This document shows, one piece after another, positions 34,224 to 38,627 of a stretch of 38,627 nt of DNA (position 1 is its first letter; each line of letters starts with the position of its first letter). Where the stretch lies: NCBI GenBank assembly GCA_913009335.1, contig CAJVXN010000019.1:1-38627 (forward strand), in the 5' to 3' direction. A program made the position numbers and the translations under genes. The notes below the pieces were generated by a model. The model saw nothing but the letters and a program-made list of their open reading frames with translations, was not told the DNA's origin and did not search any database. This stretch comes from an uncultured bacterium (GTDB lineage: Bacteria > Omnitrophota > Gorgyraeia > Ghiorseimicrobiales > Ghiorseimicrobiaceae).

Positions 34224-36184
34224 TTATTTTGCCTGTTAATCTCCTTTTGCCTTTGTTTTTGCTCCTTCAGCATCTGCTTCAGAGTCTTATCGTAAATTAT
34301 CAGCTTCGACTTCTCAAGAAGTTCATCCTGCAGCTTAAATGTCCTTTCCTGGTGTTTATGCGCAGACAACAATTCCTCTATATAGGGCTTGGCTTCTTCG
34401 AAAGTCTTTTGCCTCTTTTCTTCTTTCTGGCGCATCTTAACAATGAAAAAATCCCCACCAAATCTAAAAACTTCGCTTACCTGGCCTGGCCCTAGCTTAA
34501 ATATAGACTGATGAAAGCCATGCTCAATCATCTCGCCTAACTGGCTGGCTCCCTCATATATCCAAGATTCTAACTCACCTCCCGATGTAGCGGTCCAATC
34601 CTCTGAATATTTCTTAGCTACGGAGGCAAAGTCAACTCCACTTTTAATTTTTTGATAAGCCTCTTCTATTTTTTGACGCATCCTCCTCTCTTCATCATCT
34701 GAAAATCCTCCACTAACGCGAATGTAGCTGATTTTGGCTTTTGCCGACTCAACAAAAAGACCTTTTTTCTGTTCATAAATCTTCTTTACCTCTTCATCAG
34801 AAACTTCTATTTTCTCATCTACCTCTTCCATGTGCAATATCTGACTAATTATCTCGGCCTTTGCATCCTCAACCTCTTGCTTATTTTCTCTATCCAGCAT
34901 CTTATCTCCCGCGTCTTCCAGGAGAAGTTCTTTGATAATTAACTTGTCTAACAAAGCCTTCTTCCCTTCAAAATTCCCAAACTGCCGCTTCGCCTCATAG
35001 GGCAACTCACTAAATTCTTCCTTAAATTCACCAAGGGTAAATCTTTTACCATGCATACTAAAAAGAGCTTCAAATTTATTAAGCTCGTATTTCTCATCTT
35101 CCTTTTCCTGAATAACCTTTACTTTAACCTCATCTATTACTTCAAAAAAATCTTTCCGCCTTTTGCTTTGTTTCTCAATAACCTTAACAATATAGAAATT
35201 ATCTCTATCTTTAAAAATATTGCTTATTTCATTTACCCCTAAATTGAAAACATTATTCTCAAAAACCTCACTTCTATCTCCCTCCTTTATGTAATTCTGA
35301 TACCTACCACCATCTTCGGCATAAATTCCATCTGAAAACTCTTTTGCCACATCTGAAAAATCCTGCCATGCTTTCAATCTAAACATTGCCTCCTCTACTT
35401 TCTTACGAGCAGCATCTTGCATTACTTTAGAGCACGTTGAACAAATGTCAATTTTTATCTGTAAAATTCTTATTTTTTTGGGCTCTATATACTCGTCCCT
35501 ATTGCTTTCATAGTAATTACGCAGTTCTGCCTCGGTTGGCTCATCTACCTTTAAAAGGTCATAATTTCTGGAAATTACCGCATTCTCTTTTAACTTCTCA
35601 ATATACCGAGGAACAAATTCCTTCCCCTTTTTAACCGTTAATATGCTTTTTATCTCCATCTCTACTTCACTAAGCGAGCGGCCTTTATACTCTTCTCTGT
35701 GCTCCTCAAAATATTGTTGTATTTCTATTTTATCAGGGGCGAATTCATCCTCGTGCATCTTTGCTGCAAGGCTTCCCAGATTAATCTCTTCAACAATGTG
35801 TTTTAAACCGTGTTTAACCTCGCCTCGATTTGCGATACCTTTTTCTTTAGCCCAATTTTTTGTCATCTCTTCTAGAACTAACTCCTTAATTATTACGCGA
35901 TATGCCTCTATACTATGAATAGGGTGGCTCTCGCAAGATTCCAATTTATCGCACTGGCTATGGTCAAACCCGTGTTTTTCACAAATCGCATGCTCCCTTT
36001 CTTTAGCCCCCTGCCTTCTAATATAATCTTTTAGTTCTTCTTTGCTCAAACTCTTTCCGCTATAAGTAACCACTATATCTTCACCCGGAGCCTCAGCTTG
36101 TCTTTTTCCACACCCAGAAGTTAACAATAAAAACACTAACAAAATCCCAACAATAGGCTTCCATCCAAAATCACTTTTAAACAT
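34220..36184 (-). CDS. Exported lipoprotein with two parvulin (PpiC) domains
   Basis: The product is 654 residues. A lipoprotein signal ends at Cys25 (LLTSGC). A SurA-like helical region follows, with a Cys/His-rich stretch at 65-90 (H65, C68, H71, H75, C78, C84, H87, H90) and another CSTC pair near 248. Two PpiC domains lie at roughly 225-335 and 480-590, ending FYIVKVIEKQ and FFIVKMRQKEE. It is probably a membrane-bound foldase in the periplasm. It heads the long envelope cluster and follows the repeats at 36280-36312. Only a weak ribosome site (TAGG) is present. Confidence 0.9.
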   Translation of the reverse strand: MFKSDFGWKPIVGILLVFLLLTSGCGKRQAEAPGEDIVVTYSGKSLSKEELKDYIRRQGAKEREHAICEKHGFDHSQCDKLESCESHPIHSIEAYRVIIKELVLEEMTKNWAKEKGIANRGEVKHGLKHIVEEINLGSLAAKMHEDEFAPDKIEIQQYFEEHREEYKGRSLSEVEMEIKSILTVKKGKEFVPRYIEKLKENAVISRNYDLLKVDEPTEAELRNYYESNRDEYIEPKKIRILQIKIDICSTCSKVMQDAARKKVEEAMFRLKAWQDFSDVAKEFSDGIYAEDGGRYQNYIKEGDRSEVFENNVFNLGVNEISNIFKDRDNFYIVKVIEKQSKRRKDFFEVIDEVKVKVIQEKEDEKYELNKFEALFSMHGKRFTLGEFKEEFSELPYEAKRQFGNFEGKKALLDKLIIKELLLEDAGDKMLDRENKQEVEDAKAEIISQILHMEEVDEKIEVSDEEVKKIYEQKKGLFVESAKAKISYIRVSGGFSDDEERRMRQKIEEAYQKIKSGVDFASVAKKYSEDWTATSGGELESWIYEGASQLGEMIEHGFHQSIFKLGPGQVSEVFRFGGDFFIVKMRQKEEKRQKTFEEAKPYIEELLSAHKHQERTFKLQDELLEKSKLIIYDKTLKQMLKEQKQRQKEINRQNK

Positions 36185-36365
36185 CTTTTAACCTACTCGC
36201 TGTTAGAAAAAATGCATCTACTCTTTCCTGGTTACTATACAAACACACTTTTATTTTTGTTATAAATATACCATATGAAGATTAAGAAAAGCTTAAGGAA
36301 AGATTAAATTTTCTTAATGTTTGGGGAAACTTGGCGGGAAAATTTGTGGGGTTATTTTTGATAAT
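36185..36365. other. Intergenic region between sensor kinase and envelope cluster
   Basis: This 180-bp AT-rich gap separates the kinase gene from the parvulin gene. It contains the three repeats listed separately and, on the minus strand downstream of them, TATATT and TATAAC as -10 candidates (around 36260-36269). I see no terminator with a T-run after the kinase and no gene. Confidence 0.5.
36280..36312 (-). promoter_or_regulatory. Three 11-bp direct repeats, likely OmpR-family operator
   Basis: On the plus strand the units are GATTAAGAAAA, GCTTAAGGAAA and GATTAAATTTT, exactly in register at 11-bp spacing. Tandem repeats one helical turn apart are typical for dimers of OmpR/PhoB-type regulators. 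They lie about 10-15 bp upstream of a -10-like TATATT on the minus strand, which is an activator position for the envelope cluster. The nearest candidate regulator is the one encoded at 37792-38472. Confidence 0.55.
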
Positions 36366-37820
36366 TTAAGCAGATTTCTCTCTAGGGAGCAATACTGTAA
36401 AGGTACTTCCACTTCCTACCCAACTTTCTACTTTTATCTCTCCATGATGAATCTCAACAATACTCTGGCAGATACTTAAACCCAGACCAATGCTGCCGAG
36501 TACACGGGCCCTGGATTTATCAACCCTATAGAAACGGTCAAAAATCTTGGTAAGCTCATTCTGAGAAATACCTATTCCGGTATCCTTAATGGATACAATA
36601 GCAAAAGAAGCGTTACTTTCAATCTTAATTTCTACCTGCCCGCCAGACAGGGTATATTTTATGGCATTATCTATTAGATTTGAGAAAAGCCGCTCAAGAT
36701 TTGTCTTATCGCCTGTTATGCAAACAGCACTACCTTTTATTCTTAAATCTATGCCTTTACTCTCAGCCACTACCCTAAAGAATTCATAAACCTGCTTTAT
36801 TAACCTACCAAGTTCAATCTCCTGAAACTCTAATCTTTCATGGCCACTGTCAGCGCGAGATAGAATTAACAAGCTGTTAATCATCTTACTCAGCCGCTCA
36901 AATTCTTCAATGATACTGGCTAAAACCTCCTTGTATTCTTCTATACTTCTTTCCCTCTCTAAGACAACCTCAGCCTCCCCTCTAATGGTTGTAATAGGAA
37001 GACGTAGCTCATGCGAGGCATCGGCGGTAAATTGGACTATTTTCTGGTAGGACTTCTGAAGCCTGGCAAAGACATCATTAAAGGCTCCTGCTAACTCATC
37101 TAACTCGTCTCCTGTATTTCTAAGATGCAATCTCTTATCAAGATTTGAAACATTAATATCTTTTGCACTAGCGGTAATCTTTGCCAAGGGAGCCAGGCTT
37201 CTCCGCGCCAATATAAGCCCTCCGGCCATAGCAATTACAAATACGAGTGGAAAAACAAAAAGTCCATTGCGCCGGTAATTACTCAGGGCTCTTTCAATCT
37301 GTCCGAGATCAATCCCTATCTGAATAAAATAGACTATTTTTTGGTTCTCATAAATAGGCTTAGCTATTAAACGGGCTCCTCCAGCTAAATAGGTTGGAAT
37401 GAAAAAGTCTACGTTTTCTTCTCCTGTATCATTAGGGTATCTCTCATTCAAGCTAAGTTTCTCCAAAGGAAAAATATCCACAGGAAAATCTTTAGACATG
37501 GCTAAAATCCTACCCTCTCGATCATAGAGCGCGTAGTGCATCTTATAAGCAGCCTTAGTCAGAACTGTGCGCTGGTTGAGCTCATTCACAATAGCATCCA
37601 AATCTGTAGTGTGATCAGCAATAAAGTGAGAAAGAATATCCAGTTCACCTTTCAGAAAAACCTCGGTCTCTCTATGCAAATTCTGGCTCAGTTTAGCATA
37701 GAAATAAACTGAAACAAGAAGAACACTTATAAATAGAACAATTGAATAGCTAAAGGCTAAATTAAAACCGATACTTTTAAAAAAGATAAATCTATTTCTT
37801 TTCTCTTTTTTCCAAGACAT
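36366..37820 (-). CDS. Sensor histidine kinase (HAMP, HisKA, HATPase_c)
   Basis: The product is 484 residues. Membrane helices at 17-40 and 186-206 flank a periplasmic sensor of about 145 residues. A HAMP domain follows (about 207-260), then HisKA with phosphoacceptor His270 (FTADASHELRLPITT), N box (NLIDNAIKYT), G1 box (KDTGIGIS), and GLGLSICQSIVEIHHGEI. This layout and the DNA neighbours resemble CusS and other metal-sensing kinases. An upstream TTG frame exists, but GGGGAG precedes the ATG at 37820. It overlaps the regulator gene by 29 bp. Confidence 0.94.
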   Translation of the reverse strand: MSWKKEKRNRFIFFKSIGFNLAFSYSIVLFISVLLVSVYFYAKLSQNLHRETEVFLKGELDILSHFIADHTTDLDAIVNELNQRTVLTKAAYKMHYALYDREGRILAMSKDFPVDIFPLEKLSLNERYPNDTGEENVDFFIPTYLAGGARLIAKPIYENQKIVYFIQIGIDLGQIERALSNYRRNGLFVFPLVFVIAMAGGLILARRSLAPLAKITASAKDINVSNLDKRLHLRNTGDELDELAGAFNDVFARLQKSYQKIVQFTADASHELRLPITTIRGEAEVVLERERSIEEYKEVLASIIEEFERLSKMINSLLILSRADSGHERLEFQEIELGRLIKQVYEFFRVVAESKGIDLRIKGSAVCITGDKTNLERLFSNLIDNAIKYTLSGGQVEIKIESNASFAIVSIKDTGIGISQNELTKIFDRFYRVDKSRARVLGSIGLGLSICQSIVEIHHGEIKVESWVGSGSTFTVLLPREKSA

Positions 37821-38472
37821 AACCAACTCCCCGGACAGTATGAATCAAGCGCGTAGGAAAACTTCTATCTACTTTTTCTCTAAGGGCATTAATATGAACA
37901 TCTATCACATTGGTAAAGGTGTCAAAATCATATCCCCAGACACTTTCAGAAATCATCGTCCGGGTTAAAACCCGGCCTCTATTCTCCATCAAATATTGCA
38001 ATAAGGAGTATTCCTTTGGCGTCAACTCTATTTTTTTTCCAGCTCTTGCTACAGTACGCGTGAGCAGATTTAAGGAAAGGTCGCCAACTTTAAGTTTATC
38101 AACCCTTTTTTCTTTCCCTCGCCGCAGAAGTACCCTGATACGCGCCAACAACTCAGCAAAAACAAATGGCTTTACTAAGTAATCGTCGCTACCTAACTCT
38201 AATCCTTTAACTCTATCATCTACCGCATCTTTAGCAGTAAGAAAAATTACTGGTGTCTTAATACTCCTGCTGCGTATAGCCCTTAAGAGTTCATATCCAT
38301 CCATCTTAGGAAGCAAAATATCCAATACAATACAATCGTATTCTTCGCCGGTTGCCATAAAAAATCCGTCTTCCCCATCATGGGCAACATCTACAGTAAA
38401 AGCATGCTCCCTTAAACCCTTCTCAATAAAATGTGCTACTTTTTTCTCATCCTCTATGACCAATATCCTCAT
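37792..38472 (-). CDS. OmpR-family response regulator
   Basis: The product is 226 residues: a receiver with the acidic pair in VIEDE, phosphoacceptor Asp51 (CIVLDILLPKMDG) and Lys in DYLVKPF, then a winged-helix output domain (LTPKEYSLLQYLMENRGRV, then VIDVHINALREKVD and VRGVGYVL). It is the partner of the kinase that overlaps its end. It starts 15 bp after the P-type ATPase stop, so all three are probably one transcript, as in CusR- or CopR-type metal resistance loci. Confidence 0.95.
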   Translation of the reverse strand: MRILVIEDEKKVAHFIEKGLREHAFTVDVAHDGEDGFFMATGEEYDCIVLDILLPKMDGYELLRAIRSRSIKTPVIFLTAKDAVDDRVKGLELGSDDYLVKPFVFAELLARIRVLLRRGKEKRVDKLKVGDLSLNLLTRTVARAGKKIELTPKEYSLLQYLMENRGRVLTRTMISESVWGYDFDTFTNVIDVHINALREKVDRSFPTRLIHTVRGVGYVLEKREKK

Positions 38473-38487
38473 TGGTTACCTTCCCTC

Positions 38488-38627
38488 TTATTTTGCTGAT
38501 TTTACTTTGGTTAATCTAAGGGAGTTTAAGATAACCGCGAGACTCAAACCCATATCGCCAATTGCCACGGCAACCCATAAATTTATCATCCCCAAAAGCG
38601 CTAAAATAGCAAAGCTGGTCTTAATCA
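38488..38627 (-). CDS. Metal-transporting P1B-type ATPase, C-terminal end only
   Basis: Only the last 46 codons are in the window. They read as a membrane segment followed by AIGDMGLSLAVILNSLRL and a short Lys-rich end, the well-conserved last helix of copper- or zinc/cadmium-exporting P1B ATPases. The metal cannot be inferred from this part. It is followed closely by the response regulator gene. Confidence 0.82.
   Translation of the reverse strand, partial: IKTSFAILALLGMINLWVAVAIGDMGLSLAVILNSLRLTKVKSAK

Overview
The window is AT-rich bacterial DNA in which every credible gene lies on the minus strand, so it reads from right to left. Gene content points to an anaerobic, diazotrophic, diderm bacterium. 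It has a nifH-nifI1-nifI2-nifD cluster of the kind found in strict anaerobes, with PII genes between nifH and nifD and a clostridial-like insertion in NifD. It also has envelope functions that need an outer compartment: parvulin foldases, HflK/HflC, a Bat/MoxR cluster and system II cytochrome c maturation. An uncultured lineage such as Omnitrophota would fit, but that is an inference from gene style, not a proof.

Right end (38627 to 36366): the 3' end of a metal-transporting P1B-type ATPase, then an OmpR-type response regulator and a sensor kinase. The gap after the kinase holds three 11-bp direct repeats typical of OmpR-family operators. It leads into a very long, tightly packed set of genes (36184 to 12949). 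These are a two-domain parvulin lipoprotein, a double M16 peptidase, a fusion of a CDF zinc-type transporter to HflK, HflC, a second HflK, a BatD-like protein, ResB and CcsA, MoxR, a DUF58 protein, a DUF1573-CcdA fusion, a TPR-parvulin, another BatD-like protein, BatA, BatB, BatC, BatD, BatE, and a LysM L,D-transpeptidase. Together they look like an envelope assembly and quality-control locus: AAA+ ATPase with vWA adaptors, membrane protease modulators, foldases, thiol handling, haem attachment and wall crosslinking.

Middle (12950 to 9379): a leader region with a strong sigma-70 promoter, a possible small RNA of about 60 nt and two successive intrinsic terminators. It precedes a sigma-70-family factor, a class I glutamine amidotransferase, glucose-6-phosphate isomerase and a 54-residue cysteine-rich protein with a GTG start.

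Left-middle (9352 to 3498): many small genes, including three divergent four-helix membrane proteins that share a C-terminal motif, a 36-residue membrane peptide, a secreted protein with a GspG-like C-terminal motif, a stand-alone cyclic-nucleotide-binding domain, two tandem receiver proteins (one lacking its phosphoacceptor Asp), a secreted MsrAB and a secreted protein of unknown function.

Left end (3280 to 1): a near-consensus sigma-54 promoter, then a terminator-like hairpin in the nifH leader, then nifH, nifI1, nifI2, a GC-rich structured intergenic element and nifD, which runs off the edge. I found no tRNA, rRNA, CRISPR array or recognisable insertion sequence.
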